Source of the DNA: Lentisphaerota bacterium
Lineage (GTDB): Bacteria > Verrucomicrobiota > Lentisphaeria > Victivallales > Victivallaceae
Direction: 5' to 3'
Length of the DNA: 64,000 bases
Assembly (NCBI GenBank): GCA_015061815.1
Contig: SUVW01000006.1
Span: 1 to 64,000, forward strand
Part shown: piece by piece, positions 27,103-34,863 of the stretch
Numbering within the stretch: the first letter of the stretch is position 1
Layout: every line of letters starts with the position of its first letter
The notes under the pieces: model-generated
Seen by the model: only the letters and a program-made list of their open reading frames with translations
Databases searched by the model: none
What the model was told of the DNA's origin: nothing
Made by a program: the position numbers and the translations under genes

Positions 27103-28791
27103 ATGAAGAAAAAATTTTTTATATGGTTGTTGTTTGTTGCTTTCGCTGTAGAAGCTGCGGTCGTACCCGGAACTCCCCGGGATTCCAACACCGGAAATAC
27201 CGCCGGATACGACGGAACACGGATTGAGGCACAATTGATGGTTCAAGTCGATTCCGGAACCGATGTCATCCATTTTGTCAGAGATAACAATGATCCGCGC
27301 GTGGTCACCAAGAGTTATCTGTTAAAGCATGTTGATGCATATGAATTGCGTGATTATTTGCGGCAGATGGTACAGGCAAAGCGGGTCGGCAACACATCAT
27401 TGGTTCAAAGTTATCCCGGGAACACTGCTGCTGCGCCGGTACAGGCGACGGTGTCCTCGGTTCAATTGAATTCTCCGGCAGCTCAACCTGGGTTTTCTCC
27501 CGATGCGCAGCTGGGAAGCAATACAGCGGTAGAGTGTTTGAAATATGTTGACGGGACCGGATTACTGATAATCAGTGCAGAAGAGTACCGTTTTAAGGAT
27601 AATGCTTATGGCATGGGATTTGATTCCATTGTTGCCATGCTGGATAATCCGCAGATGAATTCTCTGGGAACCGGTTCGCAAATGTTTATTTATATGCCTA
27701 AATTCGTGCCGGCACTAAACTTGCAGAGTTTGATACAGAATGTAGGCATGAATATCAGCGATGCCACTGAATTATGGCAGGGGCAGGATCTGGTCACAGT
27801 TGATAATGATCTCAATTGGCTTATTTTCGATGTTTCCAATTATTCCTGTGACAATATTGCAAAATTGCTGTCAAAATATGATGTGCCGATACCACAGGTG
27901 CAAATAACGATCAAAGTATACGAGGTATATTCTGAAAATGATGATAAAATCGGGGTTGATTTTCAAAGTTGGAAAAACAATGAGGGTACCGACTTCTTTT
28001 CTGCCGGCGGACGTTACCGGAATAATTGGGCGGCGATTTACGGTGGGGCAGGCAATTTGAATCGGGTATATGGCTCGGAACGGAGCAGCTTTTATAATTT
28101 TAATCCACGTTGGAACACCCGCTATCTGGATTTTTTAGCCGCCCGGGGAAAGGCAGAGATAGTTCACACCGGATATCTCACCTTGAGGAATAATACCGGC
28201 GGCAGTTTTTCCAGAACGACCCAAATATTCTTTTCAGACACTTCTGTTCCGGCAAAAGGCAGCACAAGTACTCCGGAAATGGGGGTAGGGGCGTATGAGT
28301 TGCTCTCATCTCTGATCGGCGAAGCAGTGACCGGAGAAAGACCGGGCAGCGATGCGGCAGATATTCCGGTCGGCAAAGGCAGTCAGCAAATTATTACCGC
28401 ATCCTCCGGCTATGGTTTTTCTATGGAGGTTGCCAACGCTGTTGTCGGATTGAAAGAATGTCGTTTTGAAGTAACTTTACAGAATACCAGTTTGATCGGT
28501 TTTCTATCCAATGGCGCGCCCCGGGTATCGCAGGGAAATGTAGTAAAACAATCTGTATCCCTGCCTTATGCTGACGGAGTATTTGTTATCGGCGGATTGA
28601 ATAAAAAAGAGATCGTAGAGTCTTCTACAGGAATCCCCTGGTTGTCAGATATCCCATTGCTCGGATATTTGTTTTCCAGTAAATCCAAATCGCTTAAGAA
28701 TTCTGAATTGATCGTTGTCGGTGAATGCCGCTGGTCAGCTCCGGATAATAATCCCCGCAGCAATATGACCAAACGATATCCCAAACCATGA
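27103..28791 (+). CDS. Secretin-like protein 2
   Basis: A 562-residue exported protein. The start at 27103 gives a clean signal peptide (MKKKFFIWLLFVAFAVEAA) with GGAG upstream; earlier in-frame codons overlap the first secretin gene. N-domain features are YLLKHVDAYELRDYL at about 70-84. The secretin domain starts near residue 265 (VQITIKVYEVYSENDDKIGV) and ends with GIPWLSDIPLLGYLFSS near 510-526, the classic secretin signature. It may form a mixed or paired channel with protein 1. No GspE, GspF or pseudopilin genes adjoin it. Confidence 0.78.
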   Translation: MKKKFFIWLLFVAFAVEAAVVPGTPRDSNTGNTAGYDGTRIEAQLMVQVDSGTDVIHFVRDNNDPRVVTKSYLLKHVDAYELRDYLRQMVQAKRVGNTSLVQSYPGNTAAAPVQATVSSVQLNSPAAQPGFSPDAQLGSNTAVECLKYVDGTGLLIISAEEYRFKDNAYGMGFDSIVAMLDNPQMNSLGTGSQMFIYMPKFVPALNLQSLIQNVGMNISDATELWQGQDLVTVDNDLNWLIFDVSNYSCDNIAKLLSKYDVPIPQVQITIKVYEVYSENDDKIGVDFQSWKNNEGTDFFSAGGRYRNNWAAIYGGAGNLNRVYGSERSSFYNFNPRWNTRYLDFLAARGKAEIVHTGYLTLRNNTGGSFSRTTQIFFSDTSVPAKGSTSTPEMGVGAYELLSSLIGEAVTGERPGSDAADIPVGKGSQQIITASSGYGFSMEVANAVVGLKECRFEVTLQNTSLIGFLSNGAPRVSQGNVVKQSVSLPYADGVFVIGGLNKKEIVESSTGIPWLSDIPLLGYLFSSKSKSLKNSELIVVGECRWSAPDNNPRSNMTKRYPKP

Positions 28792-28814
28792 GGCTGAAAA
28801 AAGGAAAACGTGTT

Positions 28815-29246
28815 ATGAAAAAATATCTTTTTTTGTTGACACTGTTCACAATCGTTTTTATTTCCGGATGTGCTTCCAAATCATTTCAACCCTCTCCCGG
28901 CGATGATCAGGTCAGGCAGCAGGGGGAGGAGATCGTGTCAGCGGTGATTGCCGCTGACTACGAGAGGTTTGTCGCCGGCAGTGGTGACAAAAGCGATAAT
29001 CCGGAGCAGGATACTGCTGACTTCAAACGCTCCTGCCGGCAGTTGACAGAACAATTCGGAACAGCCGAATCATTCCGGTTTCTGGGAGAGTTGCAGACTC
29101 CGCTGCTTATCAATCAAATTTACGCCGTGCGTTTCATAAAAACAAAAAATGGAAACAGCGGGAATATAGAACATGAACAGATGTTTCAATTGATTCTCGG
29201 CAAGCAGGACGGTAAATATAAACTTCTGGGAATGAGGTTTATCTGA
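28815..29246 (+). CDS. Small lipoprotein following the secretin pair
   Basis: A 143-residue protein with a lipoprotein signal ending in FISGC (Cys near 19). The mature part is a single small alpha/beta domain of the DUF3887/DUF4878 type: an early helix (EEIVSAVIAADYERF) and later strands. A pilotin-like role for the secretins is possible because of the position, but no pilotin motif can be named. AAAGGAAAA lies about 8 nt before the ATG at 28815. Confidence 0.65.
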   Translation: MKKYLFLLTLFTIVFISGCASKSFQPSPGDDQVRQQGEEIVSAVIAADYERFVAGSGDKSDNPEQDTADFKRSCRQLTEQFGTAESFRFLGELQTPLLINQIYAVRFIKTKNGNSGNIEHEQMFQLILGKQDGKYKLLGMRFI

Positions 29247-29255
29247 CCGTTGTCA

Positions 29256-29307
29256 AAAAATGTGGCGCTGGAATCTTTCAGCAATGGCGGATATCCATCG
29301 CCACATT
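29256..29307 (-). terminator. Terminator of tmk-holB, overlapping the holB 3' end
   Basis: On the minus strand atgtggcg (29300-29307) pairs with cgccacat (29261-29268), with an inner ctg/cag helix, and is followed by a T run ending near 29256. It covers the last codons of holB. Confidence 0.6.
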
Positions 29308-30339
29308 GATCGCAAAAGTGCGCAAAGCCAACTCATCGTTTACATTGAAACGCAAGGTTTTTTCCAAATCTTCCGCTTCGGCAAGAATGCGTTGTGCCCG
29401 TTCTATTGGGATGTTTACCGGAATCGGCAGATGTTCAAACAATTCGATATTCGGCAAATCACGTTCGTCAACATTAGCCGCCAACATATATATTTGGGAA
29501 CAAAAAGTGGTTATCGCAGTAATAAAACTGCGGCGTTCACGGATATAAGTCCCGCTGGCAGCATCACTCATTCTTGCTTCTGCACGTTTTATAAATGCAT
29601 TATCTTCGCTGCGTCTGGCGGCATCCATGACCGATGAAAATTCTTTTTCCGCGTTGTTTTTGGCAACTTCAGCCAAATTTTCCGCAACCGAAATCAATTT
29701 TTCCGCAGCCCGTTCAATATTGGTCAAATCACATCCGCACTGGAAGCATAATTGAAAAAGGGCTTCCGTTGTTTCTTTTATCCCCGGAAAATCAAAATGA
29801 AATTTATTATCCGGCAGAGAAAGCAATTGACAACGGGATCTGGTGGTGGGCAGCAAAGCTTCGGGATTGGCGGTGGTCAGAATCATAGTTGTATCTTCCG
29901 GAGGCTCTTCCAGTGTTTTCAACAGGGCATTTTGAGCTTCGGTATTCATTCGGTCGGCATCATTGATAACACCGAATTTCCGGTTGCCGCCGGAGGTATA
30001 TCCGATGTGTTCCAGAAGATAACGTAAGGTGTTCGGTTCCGGATTGATCCGGTCACCTACTTTTATCTGATACATTTTTCCAACCGGAAATACATTGTGG
30101 CAATCAGAGTACGTTCCATTGGCAATTTGCTGACAGAAAGAACAAGTCGTATCCGGTTTGCCGTCCCGGATATGACGGCATCCGGAAATCTGCATCAAAA
30201 CCGCAGCAAAATCCTTTCTGACCTGCGAATCCGGAGCATGGATGAGAAATGCATGTGACATCCTGCCGGATCTGCGGGCATTTTCCAGGCATGAGATCAA
30301 ATCATGAAAACGTTTGGAATAATCAGAATAAAGTGTCAT
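29278..30339 (-). CDS. holB: DNA polymerase III delta' subunit
   Basis: A 353-residue AAA+ clamp-loader subunit. The N-terminal domain keeps the zinc module (four Cys at about 54-77), the GVINDADRMNTEAQNALLKTLEEPP sensor block and TTRSRCQLL with the SRC motif. The Walker A is degenerate (no GKT), as expected for delta', which does not hydrolyse ATP. Its start overlaps the tmk stop by 17 bp. The tmk-holB order is common in bacteria. Confidence 0.88.
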   Translation of the reverse strand: MTLYSDYSKRFHDLISCLENARRSGRMSHAFLIHAPDSQVRKDFAAVLMQISGCRHIRDGKPDTTCSFCQQIANGTYSDCHNVFPVGKMYQIKVGDRINPEPNTLRYLLEHIGYTSGGNRKFGVINDADRMNTEAQNALLKTLEEPPEDTTMILTTANPEALLPTTRSRCQLLSLPDNKFHFDFPGIKETTEALFQLCFQCGCDLTNIERAAEKLISVAENLAEVAKNNAEKEFSSVMDAARRSEDNAFIKRAEARMSDAASGTYIRERRSFITAITTFCSQIYMLAANVDERDLPNIELFEHLPIPVNIPIERAQRILAEAEDLEKTLRFNVNDELALRTFAINVAMDIRHC

Positions 30340-30961
30340 TGGTGATCTTGCGTATTTGTTGAGCTATTTCTAATTCTTCGCCGGCAGCATCAATGACTTT
30401 TACCCGTTGAGGATCATTGTGTGCAATCTTTAAAAAAGCCTCCCGCACCTGACGGTGGAATTCCAACTTTTCATTTTCGAAACGATCAAATCCTTCACTT
30501 TGCCGGGATGAGATTCTGGCGAAACCTGCTTCCGGCGGCAGATCCATGAGAAATGTCAAATCAGGCTTTCTTCCGGCGGAGGCAAAATCATTCAGAATTC
30601 CGATGATGTTACCCGGCAATTTTCTGGCTCCGCCCTGATAAGCTGTCGTTGAATCGCTGAAACGGTCACAAATCACCACTTTTCCGGCATCCAAAGCCGG
30701 AAGTATCTTCTCCCGGACATGCTGTGCCCGCGCGGCCTCCATCAGCAGCAATTCAGTTGCATCATGTACTTTTTCTCCGGTATTATGGGACTTGACGACC
30801 TGACGTATGGTTTCGGCCAAACCGGTTCCTCCCGGTTCCCTTGTTAATACACACTCCATACCTCTGGAGGTCAAGTACTCCGCCAGATGGGCGACCTGCG
30901 AACTTTTTCCGGCTCCTTCCGGGCCTTCGAAAGTTATAAAAAAACCATTGCTTTTTGACAT
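30323..30961 (-). CDS. tmk: Thymidylate kinase
   Basis: A 212-residue P-loop kinase converting dTMP to dTDP. Walker A EGPEGAGKSS is at 10-19, the LTREPGGT substrate loop at about 44-51, and CDRFSDSTTAYQG near 98. The ATG at 30961 has GGAG about 6 nt upstream and matches the family N-terminus; a longer frame upstream is unlikely. It heads the tmk-holB pair and is divergent from the AICAR formyltransferase gene. Confidence 0.94.
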   Translation of the reverse strand: MSKSNGFFITFEGPEGAGKSSQVAHLAEYLTSRGMECVLTREPGGTGLAETIRQVVKSHNTGEKVHDATELLLMEAARAQHVREKILPALDAGKVVICDRFSDSTTAYQGGARKLPGNIIGILNDFASAGRKPDLTFLMDLPPEAGFARISSRQSEGFDRFENEKLEFHRQVREAFLKIAHNDPQRVKVIDAAGEELEIAQQIRKITNDTLF

Positions 30962-31030
30962 AAAAACTCCAAATTTACGGATTTTTGACAAATAAAACAG
31001 GAAAATCCGCTTTTTATAAGATAGTTCCAT

Positions 31031-31059
31031 TTGCTCATAAGTTCAAATGGTGTTATATT
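31031..31059 (+). promoter_or_regulatory. Promoter of the AICAR formyltransferase operon
   Basis: TTGCTC (31031-31036), 17 bp, TATATT (31054-31059). It is in the divergent region between tmk and the formyltransferase gene, 54 bp before the ATG. Confidence 0.65.
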
Positions 31060-31113
31060 GTATAAAATGAATTTTTTTAAAAAACATGCCAAAGTTAATC
31101 GAAAGGGGAAAAA

Positions 31114-32235
31114 ATGGCTGCTGAATTGTCAAGATCAAGTTATTTGGAAAAAAATGTCGGAAACTTTCCGGAAATTATCGAAGTCGCAGGCAAACGTTAT
31201 GAAAAAGTTGATGATCTGCGCTACGGAACCAATCCGCATCAGCCGGCGGCATATTACCGTCCGGTTGCCGACAACGGTGTTATCGGCGGCATGGAAATTC
31301 TCAAAAATGGCAAAAACGGCCTGTCTCAAACCAATCTTGAGGATATTTCCGGAGCTTTGAATATTGTGAAATTCTTCCCGGGTACTCCTGCTTGTGCGGT
31401 AATGAAACATGTCAACCCTTCCGGAGCTGCTGTCGCCTGTCCGGGGGAATCTCTCTGTGATGTGTACCTCAAGGCCAGGGATGCTGATGCCAGGGCCGCA
31501 TTCGGCAGTGTCATCGCTTTCAATGTTGAAGTCGATGCCGATACTGCAAACGCGATAATGAGTACTTTTGTGGAATGTGTGGTTGCCCCCGGATACAGCG
31601 ATGAAGCATTGGCAATTTTTCACGATTCAGAAAAATTCAAGCTCAACAAGCATATCCGGATAATACGCTGCGGCGATCCCGACACACTGCCAAAATATTG
31701 TTCAGATGCGGCAGAGGCCGTTGATACTGTAAAAATTCTGGCAGATGGTTCTTTGATCATTGCCGCCCCGTTGCTGACATCGCTGAAAAGCATTGCAGAT
31801 CTGAAACCGGCAAGAGGCGAAAACAACCGTTGCGGCGAACAGGTATCCAACGTACCGTGCAGTGATGAGATGAAACGTGACTTGCTCTTTTCATGGTACG
31901 TCAATTTGAGTGTGCGTTCAAACGGAGTTGTGATTTGTTCCAACGGACAAACCTTGAGCGTCGGCACCGGCGAACAGGATCGGGTAGGGGCCATTGAACA
32001 GGCTATTGCGAAATTTGAACAGAAATACACCGGCAGCGGAAAGTTGGAAAATTCCGTCATGTCCAGTGATGGCTTTTTCCCGTTTGAGGATGGCGTGGAA
32101 ACCGCAGCCAAAGCCGGCATCAAAGCCATCATCGCTCCGGCCGGAAGCTTGCGGGATGCCGATGTGATAAAACGGGCCAATGAATTGGGAGTTGCCCTTT
32201 TCCATGCTCCGGAACGGATTTTTTCCCACCATTGA
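31114..32235 (+). CDS. purH: Stand-alone AICAR formyltransferase (PurH C-terminal domain)
   Basis: A 373-residue protein equal to the formyltransferase half of PurH. It begins close to the domain start (LRYGTNPHQPAAYY at 35-48), holds the catalytic Lys98-His99 in VMKHVNPSGAA, and ends in the DGFFPF, APAGSLRD and FSHH motifs of PurH C-termini. It transfers the formyl group of 10-formyl-THF to AICAR in purine synthesis. The N-terminal IMP cyclohydrolase domain of about 195 residues is missing and not found nearby, so cyclisation must be done by a separate protein. A GAAAGGGG site precedes the ATG. Confidence 0.88.
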   Translation: MAAELSRSSYLEKNVGNFPEIIEVAGKRYEKVDDLRYGTNPHQPAAYYRPVADNGVIGGMEILKNGKNGLSQTNLEDISGALNIVKFFPGTPACAVMKHVNPSGAAVACPGESLCDVYLKARDADARAAFGSVIAFNVEVDADTANAIMSTFVECVVAPGYSDEALAIFHDSEKFKLNKHIRIIRCGDPDTLPKYCSDAAEAVDTVKILADGSLIIAAPLLTSLKSIADLKPARGENNRCGEQVSNVPCSDEMKRDLLFSWYVNLSVRSNGVVICSNGQTLSVGTGEQDRVGAIEQAIAKFEQKYTGSGKLENSVMSSDGFFPFEDGVETAAKAGIKAIIAPAGSLRDADVIKRANELGVALFHAPERIFSHH

Positions 32236-32266
32236 TTCAAGAAACTGTAAATATAAGGTGAATTTC

Positions 32267-32920
32267 ATGAATAAGCAAAATAAAAAAATTGATGTTTCGG
32301 ATGCTCTCAGCCAAAGTGAAAGCATGGAATTGTGGTTGGAAAAAAATTGGAAAAAAATGCTTCTCCTGCTGATTGCTCTTTCGGTAGTATCTGTAGCAGC
32401 TTTCGCGTTTTATTATTATCGCAGCCAAAGTATACGGGAAAAAGAGATGGCACTGGTTGATGCTGAAAATGAGGTGCTGGCTGAATTGTTGAAAGACTCA
32501 TCTGACACTCCGGCATCATGGCAGGCATGTTTGCGACTTGCACAGTATCGTTTTGAGAAAAAAGATTTTGCCGGTGCCGGAAAGATGTTTGAGCAGGTGG
32601 CGGAGTCAGACACTGTGCCGTCAGAATTTCGCAACCGGGCAAAAATGTCCGCTGCATCATGTTTGGAAATGGCCGGCAAAAACAGCGATGCCGCACAATA
32701 CTTTATGACCATATTCAAAGAACCATCGACCTCGGCTCTTGTACGCAATGAAGCCGGATTCAATGCCGGACGTCTGCTGGCCGCTTCTGCAGACACCAAA
32801 GCGCAGGCAAAAGAGGTTTTGCAACAGGTTTCCGAATCAGGCAAAATCGCGGCAAACAATACTTCCGACACTGCGGATATGTGGCAAAGCCGGGCTCGCG
32901 TATTGCTTAATTCTCTCTGA
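32267..32920 (+). CDS. Single-TM TPR protein (YfgM-like)
   Basis: A 217-residue bitopic protein: a short cytoplasmic N-terminus, one transmembrane helix at about 30-50, then a periplasmic helical region of TPR-like repeats (KDFAGAGKMFEQVAES and NSDAAQYFMTIFKEP are recognisable units). This layout matches YfgM, which works with SecYEG and periplasmic chaperones. The ATG at 32267 has AAGGTG upstream. It lies 31 bp after purH and 14 bp before the methyltransferase gene. Confidence 0.75.
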   Translation: MNKQNKKIDVSDALSQSESMELWLEKNWKKMLLLLIALSVVSVAAFAFYYYRSQSIREKEMALVDAENEVLAELLKDSSDTPASWQACLRLAQYRFEKKDFAGAGKMFEQVAESDTVPSEFRNRAKMSAASCLEMAGKNSDAAQYFMTIFKEPSTSALVRNEAGFNAGRLLAASADTKAQAKEVLQQVSESGKIAANNTSDTADMWQSRARVLLNSL

Positions 32921-32934
32921 ACAGGAGATGTGTA

Positions 32935-33690
32935 ATGGAACTGTCCCGTCGGGAAATCGCACTTTTGCGCTCACTGTCAACCAGAACCGGACGTAAAAAA
33001 TCCGGTTGTTGCCGTTGTGAGGGCATTCGTGCTGTACGGGAACTTTTTGCCAATTATCCGGAACGTGTTTGTTTTATCGCCATAAGAGAAGATCTGGGGA
33101 TAGTCCCTGATTATCCGGAAGAGCTGCAGCGAATTGTTCCGGTAAAATTATTCAGCGAATTATCTGATACAGTATCTTCTCAAGGAATAATTGCAGCAGC
33201 CTGCATCCCGGATAATGCTTCTGGAAAAATAATCGGAGATTTTGTTGTTGCTCTGGATCAGTTGGGAGATCCGGGGAATTTCGGAACCATCGCAAGAAGT
33301 TTAAGAGCTGCCGGACAAAAAGAATTGTGGTACACTAAAGGTTCGATAGACCCTTGGGGGGATAAGGCAATACGTTCCGGGATGGGGGTCCAATTCGGTT
33401 TGAATATGCGCCGCTTCGATTCATTGGAGCAGTTGACGTCATCCGGTACATCGTTGGGAATAAAGAATGTTTTTATCGCAGATCCGCATCATGGAGAAAA
33501 TTGTTTTAACTGCCCGGATTTATTCGATCATTCGATCATTGTTATAGGCGGTGAACCCAACGGAGTGATGGGGTGGTGCCCGGATGCAAGAAAGGTTATT
33601 ATCCCGATGCCGGGGCGGTATGAATCTATCAACGCAGCTCAAGCTGCTACTGTACTGATATTTGAGTCAGTGCGAAGAAAAATGATTTAA
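32935..33690 (+). CDS. SpoU/TrmH-family RNA 2'-O-methyltransferase
   Basis: A 251-residue SPOUT enzyme. An N-terminal substrate-binding region (1-100) precedes the three SpoU motifs: LGDPGNFGTIARSLRA near 107, VIGGEPNGV near 202, and IPMPGRYESINAAQAA near 223 (the usual S-L-N is S-I-N). It methylates the ribose of a tRNA or rRNA nucleotide with SAM; the target is unknown. AGGAG lies about 8 nt before the ATG. Confidence 0.88.
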   Translation: MELSRREIALLRSLSTRTGRKKSGCCRCEGIRAVRELFANYPERVCFIAIREDLGIVPDYPEELQRIVPVKLFSELSDTVSSQGIIAAACIPDNASGKIIGDFVVALDQLGDPGNFGTIARSLRAAGQKELWYTKGSIDPWGDKAIRSGMGVQFGLNMRRFDSLEQLTSSGTSLGIKNVFIADPHHGENCFNCPDLFDHSIIVIGGEPNGVMGWCPDARKVIIPMPGRYESINAAQAATVLIFESVRRKMI

Positions 33691-33708
33691 GTATAATTGG
33701 AGTTTTGC

Positions 33709-34851
33709 ATGGATAAGTGGCTGATCATTTATGGAATCGTTTTTTTCGCCGGATTGTTGGTAACGGCAGGGGCGACACCTTTATTCCGGCGTTTGGCACA
33801 TGTGACCGGAATGCTGGACCGGCCATCCTCAAACCACAAAGGACATGCGCAGGCGACAGCATTATTCGGTGGAGCAGCAATGTTTTCCAGTTGGCTGCTG
33901 ATTATTACCGGAGCATCTGCAGTCGTTTATTTCAATTGGATACCGGAATGCTTTTCCAATATATATGCCATGCATCTCCCGGGATTTTCCCAAGTTGCTC
34001 AAAAAGAACTGTTCTTTATCGCCCTCGGCGCGTTGTTTGCGGTTCTGCTTGGATTAATTGATGATAAGTGGGCTTTGAAAGCGAAATGGAAATTCCTCGG
34101 ACAATTTGCGGTTGCGCTGACAGCTGTTATTTGGGGAGGAGTGCGGATCAACGTTTTTATAAACAGTGAAGTTTTTTCCATTTGCATTACGATATTCTGG
34201 ATAATGCTGTTGATGAATGCAATCAATTTTTTCGACAATATGGATGGTCTGGCAGTTGGTACCATTGCTGTTGCAATGCTCTTTTTTACAATAATATCCG
34301 CATTGAACAACGAATACTTTGTCGCTGCATTTGCTGCACTCAATTGCGGAGTATGTTGCGGTTTTTGGATATATAACTCCAATCCGGCATCAATATTCAT
34401 GGGAGATTCCGGAAGTCACTTTCTCGGATATTTAGCAGCAGTCGTGTCTGCGGGGACCACCTATTTTGATTTGAGATTTTCCCAATCCCGTTTCCCGGTT
34501 TTGATTCCGCTGCTTATTCTGGCTCTGCCTTTATTTGACACGTTTATGGTTGTTGTCATACGCACACTTAATAAAAAACCATTCTGGATAGGGGATCACA
34601 ATCACATTTCTCACCGTTTTGTCCGGATGGGATTGAGCAGAAAAATGGCGGTGATGCTGGTACATCTGATGGCATTGAATATTGCTCTGGGTGCTCTGCC
34701 GGTGTACTGGGGGGATTTCCGTACTGCGGCAATAATATTGCTGCAGACAGTGGTTTTATTCAGCATTATTACAATTCTGCAATTTTTCCTGGAAGTCAGG
34801 AAAGATGCAGTTGAAGAACATAAAAAAATAACAGTTTCAGATAAAAAATAA
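33709..34851 (+). CDS. WecA/MraY-family undecaprenyl-phosphate sugar-1-P transferase
   Basis: A 380-residue membrane protein with about 10-11 helices. Family motifs are DRPSSNHK near 41, LIDDKW near 116, the catalytic FFDNMDGLA near 174, FMGDSGSHFLG near 228 and GDHNHISHR near 296. The last fits the WecA/TagO branch rather than MraY. It moves a HexNAc-1-P onto undecaprenyl phosphate, the first step of O-antigen, teichoic acid or other surface glycan synthesis. The ATG at 33709 has GGAG upstream. No glycan cluster adjoins it. Confidence 0.87.
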   Translation: MDKWLIIYGIVFFAGLLVTAGATPLFRRLAHVTGMLDRPSSNHKGHAQATALFGGAAMFSSWLLIITGASAVVYFNWIPECFSNIYAMHLPGFSQVAQKELFFIALGALFAVLLGLIDDKWALKAKWKFLGQFAVALTAVIWGGVRINVFINSEVFSICITIFWIMLLMNAINFFDNMDGLAVGTIAVAMLFFTIISALNNEYFVAAFAALNCGVCCGFWIYNSNPASIFMGDSGSHFLGYLAAVVSAGTTYFDLRFSQSRFPVLIPLLILALPLFDTFMVVVIRTLNKKPFWIGDHNHISHRFVRMGLSRKMAVMLVHLMALNIALGALPVYWGDFRTAAIILLQTVVLFSIITILQFFLEVRKDAVEEHKKITVSDKK

Positions 34852-34863
34852 GGAGAAACGCTC

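Noticed and set aside
29261-29307. Small regulatory RNA between the lipoprotein and holB
   Set aside because: The hairpin with its U-run on the minus strand is better explained as the holB terminator.
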